Counted from the first letter of the stretch, positions 48,139 through 60,942 are shown. The stretch is DNA of 64,000 nt from Megalonaias nervosa (GCA_016617855.1 JAECUM010093985.1:1-64000); one strand, 5' to 3'. The notes: generated from the sequence alone by a model not told the origin. Numbers and translations are program-made.

Positions 48139-48287
48139 CTACTTTCGTGGATTAATCATCCACGAATTGCGCATTGTATGTCGCTTGCATGCCAAGCCAT
48201 GAGGGAGAGAGGATGTGGTGACTGGTCAGGGTCCAGGGGAAGGGGAGGAGGGGGGACAAACGGGGGCAAAACACACATTCTGACACT
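48139..48287 (-). repeat. Right terminal inverted repeat of 3.6-kb element
   Basis: Reverse complement of the left repeat with an extra G-rich segment (48235-48270). The outer end is CTGACACT. Confidence 0.8.
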
Positions 48288-48289
48288 AA

Positions 48290-49780
48290 TTATCGATATC
48301 TGAACACAGTGATGAACGTTCTTATACGACGATCGCGTGTTTATCGGAGTTGTAGATTCTTCGGAACACTTTGAAACTCTACCCTTAGAATATCACCAGC
48401 TACGGCGTTCTCGCAAGGCGATATGATTATACGCACCTGATGATATAAACATTGAAAATCACACTTTGCCTCCCTGTTTATCCCTCTTTGTGTCGAAATT
48501 AAGGGTAAACTTTCATGCTTTTCTCTTTTGATTTTAGCACACATAAATATCATTCACATGACTGATCACCCAATTAAGATCTGACATTAATAATAGTTCC
48601 AAACTATTTTCATTTGTTTTCAAAATTACGCAACTTACAACTAAAAAAAAACAACAAAAAAACCCCCAAAACTACTACTATACTATATGTTATATAATAA
48701 TAAGGTTATGCATGAAATATACATTTTAAAAACAAGTTAATTTACTGTTGTTTGAGACCGTCTGTATTTTATAATAAGTAATTGCAATTTGCAAGATCTT
48801 CACAGAATGATGGGAGAGCTGATGTCACTGGCAATTAACAAGAAGAGATCATCACTGTATTGAAATGTAATGGAATATAAGAACCAAACTAACGCCTGGA
48901 ATCCATGTCATTTAGAAGAACGGATAATGATTGCTAAAGATGTACACCTTCATGAACCTTTGGTAATTGAAGAGAATCTCATCTATTTTACCAGGTGGAG
49001 GCTTGAGAAAGATAAGAGGCATCATTTTGGGTATAGACGTATCTGCTTCTCTTCTAACTGTAACCATTCTCTTGAGTATAATTCTCCAAATTCCCGTTCC
49101 AGTCAGTTCCATCCTGCTGTTTATTGCATGCTAAATGTAGACATCTTTTAATTGGTTCGAACAAAACTTACCATTAATTTCAAATTCAACCGTAAAACGC
49201 GGTAAATTGTTCTGGCGCTGTCAGATTTCATTGATTATCCGGTAGAAAAGATTAATAAGATAGAAGCGTTCATTTTCTGGTTTTTGTTTTTTTTTAAATC
49301 ATACAGTATGCACAACTGACAAATGTAACAATATAGCATAGCACCGCATAATCGGCAGGGTCATTAAGCAGATTACACCAGACCGCCTGCTGAAATATTT
49401 TTTAAAAAATCCATTATTTCATCGTATTTAAGGAATAAATAAGCATTTAAAGTAAACAACCAATTAACCCGGTAGATACAGTATACACATTCGAGTTTTA
49501 AATGCATTCTTTCAAATATACTAATTATTTGTCGAGAATATTGAGTAGTATACACGAATCGGAAAGAAATGATAGGATTGGCATATAATTTCGATCTTTT
49601 GCAGTATCCGTTCGTATATCTGTTACAATGACGACACTTTCTTATAATATGGGAAAACCCGTACATGTCGTCACCCGGAAGTAATTTAATAAATTAAGCA
49701 GAGATCAGCAATTTGATTAGTCTGGTTATCAACGTTAAATCGAAATGAAAGCATTCAAAAGAAAGCCTCAGTATAAGTAG
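48290..49780. other. No gene recognised
   Basis: AT-rich non-coding sequence. A plus-strand frame of 93 codons at 48870-49151 shows no motif, splice signal or conserved look. Confidence 0.5.
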
Positions 49781-49784
49781 TACA

Positions 49785-49785
49785 T

Positions 49786-49844
<59 letters not shown>
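49785..49844. repeat. Compound (GA)n(GACA)n microsatellite
   Basis: GA run followed by five or more GACA units. Confidence 0.95.
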
Positions 49845-49845
<1 letters not shown>

Positions 49846-50109
49846 TGCATACGTTTTTCTATGGACTCCGATACGGAATTTTGAAGGTAGAGGATTCTAT
49901 CAGATTGGACAGGGTGTTACTAAAAGTTGGAACAATTTTGGACTGTAGATGTTATATACGTTACATTATTGCATGCTAGAATATGGAACCTAATGTAGCC
50001 TTGTTTTCCTTTTGGAGATAAACACTTACACTTCTGGACATTCTCGCACAGTACCTGAAATTCTTCAATCCTACTGAAGAGTTATCGCGATGAGGCAATT
50101 GGAGAAAAA

Positions 50110-50225
50110 TGTATTGCCAGGATCATACGATGGCAGTCGATCCAAGCTGATCTGACGGTGGGATTCAAATCAGAACTCTACTGGTAGCCAGTCAGGTATG
50201 CTGACCGCTGAGCCAACGAGGCTTA
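50110..50225 (-). mobile_element. tRNA-derived SINE fragment
   Basis: The minus strand reads CGTTGGCTCAGCGGTCAGCA (box A region) and GATTTGAATCCC (box B) at tRNA-like spacing, followed by a short body. No intact acceptor stem can be drawn, so it is a SINE or decayed tRNA rather than a functional tRNA gene. Confidence 0.6.
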
Positions 50226-50244
50226 AGATTTGACTACTACTGCT

Positions 50245-50264
50245 AATAATAATAATAATAATAA

Positions 50265-50295
<31 letters not shown>

Positions 50296-50331
50296 AAGAA
50301 TAAGAAGAAGAAGAAGAAGAAGAAGAAGAAT
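50245..50331. repeat. Compound (AAT)n(AAG)n microsatellite
   Basis: AAT units turn into AAG units with one AAT interruption near 50300. Confidence 0.95.
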
Positions 50332-51350
50332 GAGGATATTTGTGATAAATGCACTAAATATATTTTGTATCAGTGATATGCTTAAAGACATTCACATTGA
50401 TACATACTGATTGCATATTGACAAATATTATTTTTCTCTATCATGCGCTTCCAATTATAAATATTGCTGGTGCAAATCGTAGTTTCCTGTAAGAAAAGCA
50501 GTATACAAGCTTTGGTTACTCAAAATTAGTCTATTTGTCAGTATTTTTTCCTCCACGTTGTAATGTGGAGGATTTTCACCTCTACCTGCCAGTTTTTCTA
50601 GGAAAAGTAGCAGTACTTCCTTGATAAGTTTCCAAAGAATTCTACGTCAGCAGCAAATGTTATATCCTCCTCCAGATATTTTTTTCTTTTTTTTTCTACC
50701 ACTCACCCCTATTTCCCACAAACTCTCTGGTCTTTCACATAACATACAAAGTCGATGAGATTAAACATCCTTGATATTCTCCAAGAATCCCATAATAATT
50801 ATTCCGATGTATGTCGTGATTTATTCTTTGATTATCATACCACAACTTTGTTGCTGATCCTGCTATTACTAAAAACCTTTGGTAAAGTCCTTAGTTCTTT
50901 CGTTAGCTCTCCATTCATCCGAGTTTTAAGCCTTACATAATTCTGTCGGGGAATCGTTGAAGATAATAATGCTCTGACTTAGCAATTATCCAAAGGTTTT
51001 AGCTAGACTTGTTTTTATCTAACAGGAGATGGTCAAACTAACTTTCAAAATTATTAAGTTTGTACACTTACTTCTAACAATCATCAACTCTAAGCAAGTT
51101 AGAGCACAATCTTCAAGCATTTACTTGTAATGGAATGCTTGTTTATGCTACATTTAATTTCGTAGAAGTACATTTACATGACACAAGCGTCTTTCGCCGT
51201 AAATTTTGTTAAACTTTCGTTTCGTGTTCATTTTGTACATATACTGTCAGTGTTAGTACTTTGTATTTCAACAAGAAAGCTTTCATTGTAGTAAAACCAT
51301 ACTTAGATATATATGTTTAGTTAACCAGTTCCGTGGGGTAACTCTTATCC

Positions 51351-51545
51351 GACAATGGTAGCTCAGTCGAAATAGCATCCGACTCTTAATCTAAGAGTCG
51401 CGGGTTCGATACCCACTCAGACCATCCTGGGTAGGCTGCCTCAGTGTGGCCTTAGGAAAGGCTCTTAGCTCCAGTCGTCATCATGATAAAGCCAAAAATT
51501 GTGTTGAAAGCACCCTTAAGGTCAACATGTAAATTGTTCTCCATG
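51351..51545 (+). mobile_element. tRNA-Lys-derived SINE
   Basis: The head at 51351-51424 keeps box A (TGGTAGCTCAGTCG), an anticodon arm with CTCTTAATCT that would read lysine (CTT), and box B (GGTTCGATACC). The acceptor ends do not pair well. A body of about 120 bases follows, containing AAGCACCCTTAAGGTCAAC. Head plus body identify a SINE rather than a tRNA gene. Confidence 0.75.
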
Positions 51546-52014
51546 ACGTTTGTGTATTTTCACAGTACATCAGACGCAGACTTTCTACTGTAATTTAAAA
51601 AAAAAAAAAAGATATATAAGCGAAAGTTTGTGTTTAGCAAACCTTAACTACTTGTGTTCTTACATACAACCCAACGTCCACACCCCTAATTAAACGTACT
51701 ACATATGCAGTTAAAACCGCGCCAATGCGTTTGCATTTCCATAATGATACAAAATGAGTGTTTAAAACATTGGACAAAAAAGAACTTATGTAATCTTTAG
51801 CAAATAAGTTTTAACTTCAGTAAAATTAAATCACATCCACACTTATGTAAGATACTAAAGTTAAAAAAGAGTTACAAACTAATATTCCGAATCCAATTAT
51901 TAACACTTGCATGAGCAAACTAAAACGCCAAAACGAATCTGATTAAAGTTAGTTTAATAGTTAGGACCTACCCTACCGAGGACGTTACAATATTTGAGTA
52001 GGACCTACTCCGCA

Positions 52015-52092
52015 ATGCAATTTTTTTGCTTGGGGCCCCACGCTCATCGCTTGCTGACTTGGGCCCCCGCACATCCTAGGGCCGGGCCTGAA
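52015..52092. mobile_element. Possible terminus of a DNA transposon
   Basis: A GC-rich patch in AT-rich DNA. Its reverse complement begins CAGGCCCGGCCCTAGGATGT, which looks like a terminal inverted repeat of hAT-type elements. The partner end was not identified; a similar patch beginning CAGGGCCGAC lies at 55256. Confidence 0.35.
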
Positions 52093-52419
52093 TTGATGTG
52101 AGGCATGTTCACCTCATGTAGTTACTGCACAGTATTGTAGCCAGTGAAATACCGATAGTCGGCTTGGAAGCAGAGCTAGCCGCTTGTAGCAGTAGACACG
52201 TTTGTTTAAGGCAAGTAGAATATCTCAAAAACTGCCTGGAAGACAACCATTTTGAAATGCATCAAGCTATTAAGTATACAATGTTTTCGAAATTATCGCC
52301 TAGGGAAATGGCTTGTGTTTGCACACTCAAGAATGGCCTTCGGACATGATAAATGCATGTATAAATTCTGGGGTGGGGTGGATCAACATTTTATTCTATG
52401 AATTTCCACTGATTTGTCA

Positions 52420-54345
52420 GTGTAATGTGGCGAATTTTGAAGACTTATTGAAACTTAATGTTGAATAAATTGTGCATTGAAGTTATCATAGTCAAGCCGG
52501 AAAGGTCTTGAGAAAGTTCACTGATATTTCTCTTATTTCATCTCTGAAACATAAAAGGGTCTGCGTTTAAGCTTCAGTGGAATTGACCGAGTCATCGTAA
52601 TGGTAGTGACAGAGAGTACATTAGAATTACCGACCGTATCAGTTGGAGGAGACTTTATGTCAAATAATTGATCTTCAAAGGAAAACTAATTGCAGCATAT
52701 TTTAGGCTGTTAAAATCTGATGAAAGACATGATTATTTTGGGGAAAGGTTTAGGAACAGTTGTTTCTGATTTGTCAGAAAACATTTAGGCATACACTTTG
52801 GGAGACTGAGAATTTATAGGAGCAACTTTAGACAAATTTTTTCAGTCCGATTTTGCCTTGTGAGAAGACAAAAGGTCCGACTCCTTGGGAAACTTGAGAA
52901 TAGTGTTTTCCCTCATAGAGAAGCCAGATAGCTGTCTTAAAAGGGAAAGAAAGGCAATAGTGCTAGGACGCACAGTTTGTGTGGAAAGAAACAGCATTGA
53001 GGTATGCAATTTTAGTTTCCATATAATATTCTACTTCATTTGTTTGGTTTTATGCAAATGTGTTGATATGCTTATGATTCGTGCATGTATCGTGTTTTCA
53101 TTTCGTAGGACTCTGTTGATATGTTAGAGTGTTATGCAATTTAATTCTTTAATTTAACAGTTATTAGTTCATTGATAGAATTGATGGATTGCATGTAATC
53201 AAATATTCAATGTGTAGCATTTTCATAGGGATTTATGATGTAATCCAAAGGAATGTTCAGATATGCAGTATTTCATAGGGATTTATGAATTAACCCTAAT
53301 ATGCAGATGTGTCATATTTCTTATGATTACATTAATGAATTGATTTCCTGTGTAGGATGATGCTGTTATCATGAGTTAATGACAATTGTATATTTATATA
53401 TGATTTCACACTGCTTAAATGATCTTGCAGGTTATTGGTTACTGTAGCTAGATTTAGTGAATATTATGCCATAAGTAACTGAGCATTTATCGTATTGAAC
53501 AGAATTGACTAGTCAAATGTAAATAAGACGTGTAGTAATGTATGCTGGTATATACGGCTGCATTTGTCTGTATAGAGCACATGGTAATTTCTAATCAATT
53601 GCTATATGGCGAGGGCAATGAACTGTCGAGCAACGGTCATTTGTACTAAATATAATGGTGTACCTTACCAAAATATGGAAATCTGTAAGGACAGTTATTT
53701 GTTAAGATCACATTATGTCAGAATTTATGCAGTGTGAATTGTTAATCTGAATACGAACAAAGAGAGTTTATATATATACAGGTAAGTGGTGAAACATTAT
53801 ATAGCTTTCGCAATTCTTGTATTTAAGGGAACAGTTTTATACCCTTCCGAGGAAAGAAAAACCCAATGAGTCAGAGGGAAATCCGCATCTAAGAGAGGTT
53901 GGAAGAATCAGGGTCAGAAAGGGGACCAAAGTGTACACATTAGACGTGGAAATACAAGACCAGAGGAGCGAGAGCGATGTCAGGTGATGCTGTCAAGTGT
54001 GGCATTGTACTCTCTAATTCACCACTCATAACATGATGTAAATTGAACACTGCGACTAAATTCTATCAATGTAAATCTGTTGGATTGAAAGTGGAATTTT
54101 GGTTATGTATTAATTGATTAAATTTATTTTTAGTAAATCTGTTGGATTGAAAGTGAAATTCTGGTTATGTATTAATTGATTAAATTTCTTTTATTTATTG
54201 GTAAAGGGGGTTCGTAGTTGTTTATTTCTTTCAATAGCCTTGCTCAGTTATCTGTTAACGTTCCATCTATCCGTCCACACTGGGCAATAACACGGTAGGA
54301 GGTCATTCCCTAGTTAACGATCGCCAAATCAATTAACGGGGCTTT
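52420..54345 (+). repeat. 1.9-kb direct repeat, copy 1
   Basis: Matches 57442-59272 along its whole length in the same orientation, from TGTAATGTG(G/T)CGAATTTTG to CGATCGCCAAATCAATTAA. In one 81-base sample 76 bases agree; other parts have more indels. It contains an extra 62-bp duplication absent from copy 2. No conserved reading frame was found. See the findings for the LTR alternative. Confidence 0.85.
54071..54194. repeat. 62-bp tandem duplication
   Basis: Units 54071-54132 and 54133-54194, nearly identical, present once in the paired long repeat near 59056. The duplication therefore happened after the long repeats separated. Confidence 0.88.
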
Positions 54346-55026
54346 AATATTTTAAAGGCCCCCCCCCCCCAGTTACAGTCAGATCAAGTAAATGATATTC
54401 TTATGTTTTGCTTTATTATACCTATCCAAAAAAATGGACCTCTTTGACTCACTCATGTATTTTATTTTTGTACATATTTTTATATTTGGCAGGTGTATGC
54501 AACATCAAATTTGTGCATCAAACTGTCCCTTGCACCCTTAATGGTGAATTTCAGCCGGGCGCCCAAAGAATTATTTTCCGGGGAAGGGGCAGGAGAGGTA
54601 CCAAACATGTAGTGGTCAGCTGTTATGTTTTACGGATGTAAGCCAAAACATGTTTAGAGGTGAAATCGAAAGGGGTGGGGAGTCAAATGCCTCGGGCTCC
54701 CATGTACGTAAGTGCCTAAAATTTGATTATTATTTTCTTAAGTTAAGTGCTGACCAAATGTAGGGGGAAAAAATATTGGATTTCTCCCAAAGAAACTGGT
54801 AAAATTGGTATTCAACATTTGACTTTTTAGTCCGTGTAAACGCTCTCAAAATTCCTCCCCGCTTAGTGGTAACACCATCGTATATTGGTCTCTGCGTCAT
54901 TAATTCTGCAAAAGTTTCGAAAATAGTATCCCAATGAGGTTAAATTAAGTAGATCAACAGGAAAAACACTGACAATGACGCGGCAAGAAGCACTCTCATT
55001 TGACACCTTTAATTCATCATAAAGGG

Positions 55027-55070
<44 letters not shown>

Positions 55071-55071
55071 T
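55027..55071. repeat. (AAT)n microsatellite
   Basis: Pure AAT run of about 43 bases. Confidence 0.95.
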
Positions 55072-56722
55072 GAGAGTGAGAAGGAGAACAAAAATAAATA
55101 ATAATAATATAGATGACTGACTTAATCAGAACCTGTAAAAGTGTCCTGGTTTTAGAAAAGTATTTGATACCAGAATTTTGTGTTGCTAAAGGACATATTC
55201 ACGCACATGCCAGTTTTGACCTACACCCGAATTCTAAGCCTCTTCAGTAGGCACTCAGGGCCGACAAGGGGAGGGGGGGCAGCAAACTGGGATATATCCT
55301 CGGGTCCCGGACCCGTAAGGGGGCCCGGGCCGAACAACACTTTTAATGTTTGAACATGCCAATTTAGTATGTACACAGTTATTAAGTGTGTATCTCGACA
55401 GTTTTTTCAGGTTTTTGCCACGTTGGCTGTTCAGTTCCTTTGGGGAGCTGAGAGTAAACCCCTGCAATGCAATTTTTCTTTATGGCCAGTTAAGGTATGC
55501 ATGGTTTTCGGCAGTGATTCCCGCGAGTATGACTCATAACCTAAATTTACGGGATTACAGATGGACTGGGTAAATGTTAGATGCACGCATAATTCTATGC
55601 CTCGTTCCCAGTAAGAGTATATGTGTGACTATAGGGTTGGAATCTCGATACGTTTTGTTGTGATTTTTGTCGGGGTTTTTTTTTTGGGGGGGGGGGGTTG
55701 TAGGGGGTTTGGGGGGGGGCGGTTATGCTACAATCCAGGGTCCATGTTCTTGGCAAGCGAGGTAGGAAAAAAACCTCGTGAGTCTCAATATAACGTGTTG
55801 ACATTTGAGTCTTGCAAATTCTCAGACACGTGAGACAAACAACTCTGGAGATATTTGAAATGTACGTAAAGGCACCCTGTTCCTAGACCCACCCACCCAC
55901 TCCTCCGAAAGAAAAACCAAAATTCCAAAACTGGTGGCATAATCTGCACTTTACGACTCTCACTGACCCAAATTGCACGTGTCGAGTGTGAACAATATAA
56001 GAGGATTTGAAGGACATTAGACGTGTTATGTACGGACAAACGAAATGTATAATAAAATCTCAGCTATCCTTTAAAAGAAAGCGCTGAGATAATTGAATAT
56101 AGCATTAAAGGAACGATTTTCAATTCTATTTGATAAAATTACTACATTAAAACTTCCTAAGATTTCCTATGAGAGCCTCTACGATTCGACGATGTCAGTC
56201 TAAAACAGAAATATATTTCAGTCAACCGCAAGCTATTAAAATATAATTTATATTGTTACAAAATCTTCCAAGTCTAAATCTTTACCCACTCCCAAAAATG
56301 AGAAGTAAAACGAAAACAAGTAATAATACTTTCAAAATTGTTTCAGTGGCAAAAATATCTAATAATGATACGTACTTATGCACGACAACAGGCCTAATCA
56401 GTTTCTGAAGAACACATAAAAGATGATGGAAAAAAAACTTGAATTCAAATAATTTGCGAAAATAACTGAAAAATTAACTACATGTCTCAAAATTTTAATA
56501 ATGTAATGTACTTATCCATATAAATAGACATTATAACTGTAATATGTCCAGAGTAAACACTTAAAGTCAGTGTCCAAATGCTTTAAAAACTAGCAAGGTG
56601 TCCACATACACTTTGGAAAAAAAATCCTTCCTTTTTCGCAGTTAGAAAACAAAATCTCATATTTGATTATCACATTTATGTTTGTAAAACATTGTGTCAC
56701 CGATCATTAACGGAATGAGTAG

Positions 56723-56785
<63 letters not shown>
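56723..56785. repeat. Poly-A tract (about 63 bases)
   Basis: Uninterrupted A homopolymer. It may be the tail of a plus-strand retroposon, but the sequence before it matches no element I know. Confidence 0.95.
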
Positions 56786-56788
<3 letters not shown>

Positions 56789-57441
56789 GCTTGTTGGTGG
56801 CAAATACATTAATTCCCAAGAGCAATTAAAGTTCATGGTGCTAACTGCACAGTGTGAATTATTTTTCATGTTAAGGGCGAGTTTTGAAATGATTTGTCAA
56901 TTAAGCACTACGAGGCAAGACGGGAAAAGTATTCACAAATAAAAACGTTTTCCAAACCTAAGGCAGGATGATTTTTCGTGTACATAGATATTCTTGCTGA
57001 CTTCTTATCACTACTGATAGCTCCTGCAGCTCACAGATTTGTTAAGGAGTCTGTTATACTCATCATCAATCAGAAAACACGGCGGTTCTTATACTGATTA
57101 TATCGCACTAAAAGGAGGTACTCCACGGGTGATTTTATCTGAGAAACCCATGTGTTCTTTTTCTTCCCCCAACAATGTTCCAAGGTCAGTTTCATACCTA
57201 AGTTAGATCAACGGTGCTTGTTAAATCCCATCATTCTATAGGTCTTCAGATAAATCAATTTATAACGAAAATATTTAATAGTCGTAGCATTATTTTTTCT
57301 TAAAAGTATCTTTCTTTTCAACTCCATTGCCCAAAGATAAAGTCATTACTTTTCATACATAAAATTGTCATATTTACATATATCGTACTGTGCATTCGAT
57401 GTCGCTAATTTATTTTTTGAAAGCATTCTTAAAAACGTGGC

Positions 57442-59272
57442 TGTAATGTGTCGAATTTTGAAGAAGTACTGGATCCTAAAGTTGAATAAATTGTGCATTA
57501 AAATTTTATCATAGTCAAGCCAGAAAAGTCTTTGAGAAAGTTCACTTTGATATTTCCCTCGTTTCATCTCTGAAACATAAAAGTGCCTACTTTTAAGCTT
57601 CAGTGGAATTGACCCAGTAATTGTAACGGTATATTGGCATGGAGTACATTAGAACTACGACCGTATCGGTTTGTAAAGGACCGCGTGTCAAATAATTGAT
57701 CTTCAAAGTAAAGCTAATTGCAGCATATTCTAGGCTGTCAAAATCTGATGAAAGACATGATTATTTTGGGCAAAATTTAGGAACAGTTGCTTTCGATTGG
57801 TCAGTTAAAATTAAGGCGTACACTTTGGAAGTAATCTGAATTTAAGGTAGCGACTTGCTCAGACTTCTTTAGTCCAATTTTGCTTGCGAGAAGTCGAATT
57901 TGAGACTCCGGTGGAAACCTCAGAATAGAGTTTTCCCTCGTTAAAAAAGTAGAGAGGCCAGATAGCTGTCTTGAAAGGAAAAGACAGGCTAAAGTGTTAG
58001 GACGCACGGTTGTGTGGAAAAGAAACAGCATTAAGGTACGCAATTTTAATTTCCATGTAATTTTCTATTTTGTTTGTTTCGTTTTATGCAAATGTGTTTG
58101 ATATGCTTATGACCCATGCATGTGTCGTTTATTCAGTTTCATAGAAATCGGTTGATATGTTAGAGTGTTATGCAATTTATTTCTTTAATTTTACGGTTAT
58201 TAGTTCATTGATAGAATTGACAGATTGCATATAATTGTAATATTCAAATGTGTGGTATTTTATAGGGATTTATGAATTAATTTCCTTTGTCTGTAGGATG
58301 ATACTGTTTATCGTGAGTTAATGATAATTGCATATTTATATATGATTTTGTAATGCTCAAATGATGTTGCAGGTTATTGGTTACTGTAAGCTAGAATTTA
58401 GTGAATCTTATACAATTGTAATCGAGCATTTATCTTATTGAGTGGATCTGGCTAGCTAGGTGTAAGAAGACGTATAATAATGAATGCTGATATATACAGC
58501 AGCATCGTTTGTATACAGAACACGTGTCGAGTGCTAATCAATTGCCGTGGAGCAAGAGCGATGAACTGTTAATTAAGGTCAGACTTGGACGTATATTGTA
58601 AAAGTTATGTGTACTATAGATAACGATCGTATCTTACCTCAAATACAGCATATTTGTAAGCACCGTTAATCTTTACGGTCACATTATGTCAGAATTTATG
58701 CAGTGTGGATAGCTATTTACGTTTCTAATAACGGAAGTGAGAGATTTTATATATACGGATAGGTGGTGAAACATATACAGCTTTAGTCTTAATCTTGTCA
58801 TTTAAGGGAACAGCTTTCTATATTCCTCCCCGAGAAACCCGATGAGGACAGTCCAAGAGGGAAGTCCGCAAATAGAGAGTTCAGAATAGAAAGGTCAAGA
58901 GGAAGAGCCAAGCATACACGCTAGACGTGGAATACACAAAGTCAAGACAGAACGACGCCAGGTGATGCAAGTCAGGCGTGGACATTGGACTCTTTTCACC
59001 ACTCGTTACTATGATGAACGCATCCGTAAATTGAACACTGCTATTAAATTCCATTAATGTAAATCGGTTGGATTGTAATTGCAATGTTAGCTTATGTATT
59101 AATTAATTAAATTTATTTTATTTTATTGTTTAAGTGGGCTCGTATTTGTTTATTTCTTCTCAGTAGTCTTGCTTAGCTCTCTGTCAATGTTCTATCTATC
59201 TACTCACACTGGGCAATAACATCGAGGGAGGTCATCCTCTAGATAACGATCGCCAAATCAATTAAAACGGGC
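57442..59272 (+). repeat. 1.8-kb direct repeat, copy 2
   Basis: Partner of 52420-54345. It starts with TGTAATGTGTCGAATTTTG and homology ends near 59272 in CCAAATCAATTAAAACGGGC. Start-to-start distance is about 5.02 kb. Confidence 0.85.
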
Positions 59273-59597
59273 GCCCACCCCAACACACACCTTTACAATG
59301 GCTAACTATGGTTCTCATTATTTTAATCAAATTCAATTTATTTCTAGTAATTTTCTTTTTATTCATGCACATACCACGAAATCGCGTAGTCTCTTAAAGG
59401 TCAAGGATGCTGATCAAGTTACAGCCAATTTCACATGTTAGAACTCTAGGTCTTAAACTGTGTAACAGAAAGAAGTGAAACCATCAATTTGAGTAAAATT
59501 CGACAAACAATTTATTTCCCCTGAATACAAGGTGAAAATTCAAAATATGTTTTCTGTATAGGGAACTATAACCAAATAATCCTAAATCTTATATCAC

Positions 59598-59945
59598 AAG
59601 TCCAAAGTATAGAATATTCCGAGTGAATTCCAAAACTTTTAAATGTCCTGATGAATCACAATAATATAATCCAGAATGTCTTTGAATGAGTCCTCTATAA
59701 TCCCAAAATAATATTTCAGTCAAAATGTCAATGAGCACTTTGTAATTCCAATGAGTAATTTAAATAAATAATTCCTCTCAAATTATATCTGAACACAGCT
59801 ATAAGTGATTCCACAGACTGTTCGTAAAACAGGAATGAATACATGTTTACAGTCTCCAAATTACATATTTCACTTGACGTACGACGCAATGCTATGTTCT
59901 GCGGAAAAACACACTAACTCAAAAACAAGGTTAGGTCTTGAACTC
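59598..59945 (+). repeat. Dispersed repeat, copy 2
   Basis: Diverged partner of 43935-44345, beginning with CAAGTCCAAAGTATAGA. It follows the end of the second long direct repeat by about 325 bases. Confidence 0.75.
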
Positions 59946-60262
59946 AAATTCAAGTAAACATCTTATTTACTTCTTAGAATCATGAAAAAATTCAGGAAGG
60001 CATTAATTCCACTCCCTCAATCACGCACAAGAATAAAGCAAACAGTATAGATATATATAATCCACGTGTGTATTTTCAGATACTGTACCGGTTATAGCAT
60101 CTGGATTAGCTTCCGCTCATATGCGGTATAAATGTCTTAGTAACCATTCTGTAACATCAAGTTTCTGTTTGTCAATATCTTATTTTACATCATGTTATTA
60201 TTATTCATATTTTAGGAAACATCGGCACAGATGACTTTCTCTACATATGACCTTGTCAATGG

Positions 60263-60265
<3 letters not shown>

Positions 60266-60314
<49 letters not shown>
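60266..60314. repeat. (CT)n microsatellite
   Basis: Pure CT run; Leu-Ser frames derive from it. Confidence 0.95.
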
Positions 60315-60315
<1 letters not shown>

Positions 60316-60898
60316 AGGGTTACACCTACTGTTGGTTATGTTTGTGACAATATTTTACAAGTGCAGTTTTATTTTTACTCGAAATTGATACTGTTTTCAT
60401 GGATCCCCCAGCCCCCCCCCCCAACAAAAAAAAAAACCGTGATAAATTGTAAACAGTGAAGCATGCATGAAAAAAATTTTGATGGAAGCTTTTTCCTTTA
60501 TTTTATACTTTCTTATGGATTCTTTTAGTTTGCTAAAATACTTTGTTAGATCCAGGATGAGATTTGTGCCAAATTCATCAATTTTATAGATACAAATATA
60601 AAAGTCGCGAAAATATGCGGTTCTTCTCTACAAATTAGACACTGAATAAAAACTCTTTGCGTTATCTTTGATGACATGTATCACAACGACTTTCCCCAGA
60701 AATGAGCAAATTAATAAATTCAATCCGAGATTGATCGGGCAAAACCTACTAAACAGCTGGCACCACAAACGTTAATTAGCATCCTGCAAATATTGGAAAC
60801 TAATCGCACAATAAAAAAATTACATGGTCCGATCCAACTATATATAATGATGCATGACACAGAAAAAAGCTGCTTACTAATGTAAAATAAATTCCCAG

Positions 60899-60899
60899 A

Positions 60900-60942
<43 letters not shown>
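60899..60942. repeat. (AAT)n microsatellite
   Basis: Pure AAT run of about 43 bases. Confidence 0.95.

Larger units (their letters stand above)
44655..48287. mobile_element. 3.6-kb TIR-bounded virus-like (Polinton-type?) element, degraded
   Basis: Bounded by inverted repeats of about 135 and 149 bases ending in AGTGTCAG / CTGACACT. Inside, all readable coding traces are on the minus strand: a possible capsid-type gene (about 46300-47190), an unidentified run (about 47340-47560) and a hydrophobic accessory gene (44797-45420). No polymerase or integrase is visible, so this would be an internally deleted copy or a small non-autonomous relative. Six bases outside each end (TAGAAC and AATTAT) do not match, so the expected 6-bp target duplication is absent or eroded. 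A TA microsatellite has expanded inside. Confidence 0.6.
54346..57440. other. Interval between the long direct repeats; no gene recognised
   Basis: Contains an AAT microsatellite, a long poly-A tract, GC-rich patches at 55250-55330 and 55670-55730, and otherwise AT-rich sequence. No gag, protease, reverse transcriptase or integrase motif was seen in either direction. Confidence 0.5.

Noticed and set aside
51351..51424. Possible functional tRNA-Lys gene
   Set aside because: Acceptor ends do not pair, and a SINE body follows directly, so it is tRNA-derived rather than a tRNA gene.
52420..59272. Firm call as an LTR retrotransposon
   Set aside because: No gag-pol motif, primer-binding site or target duplication was found, so it is reported only as a direct-repeat pair.
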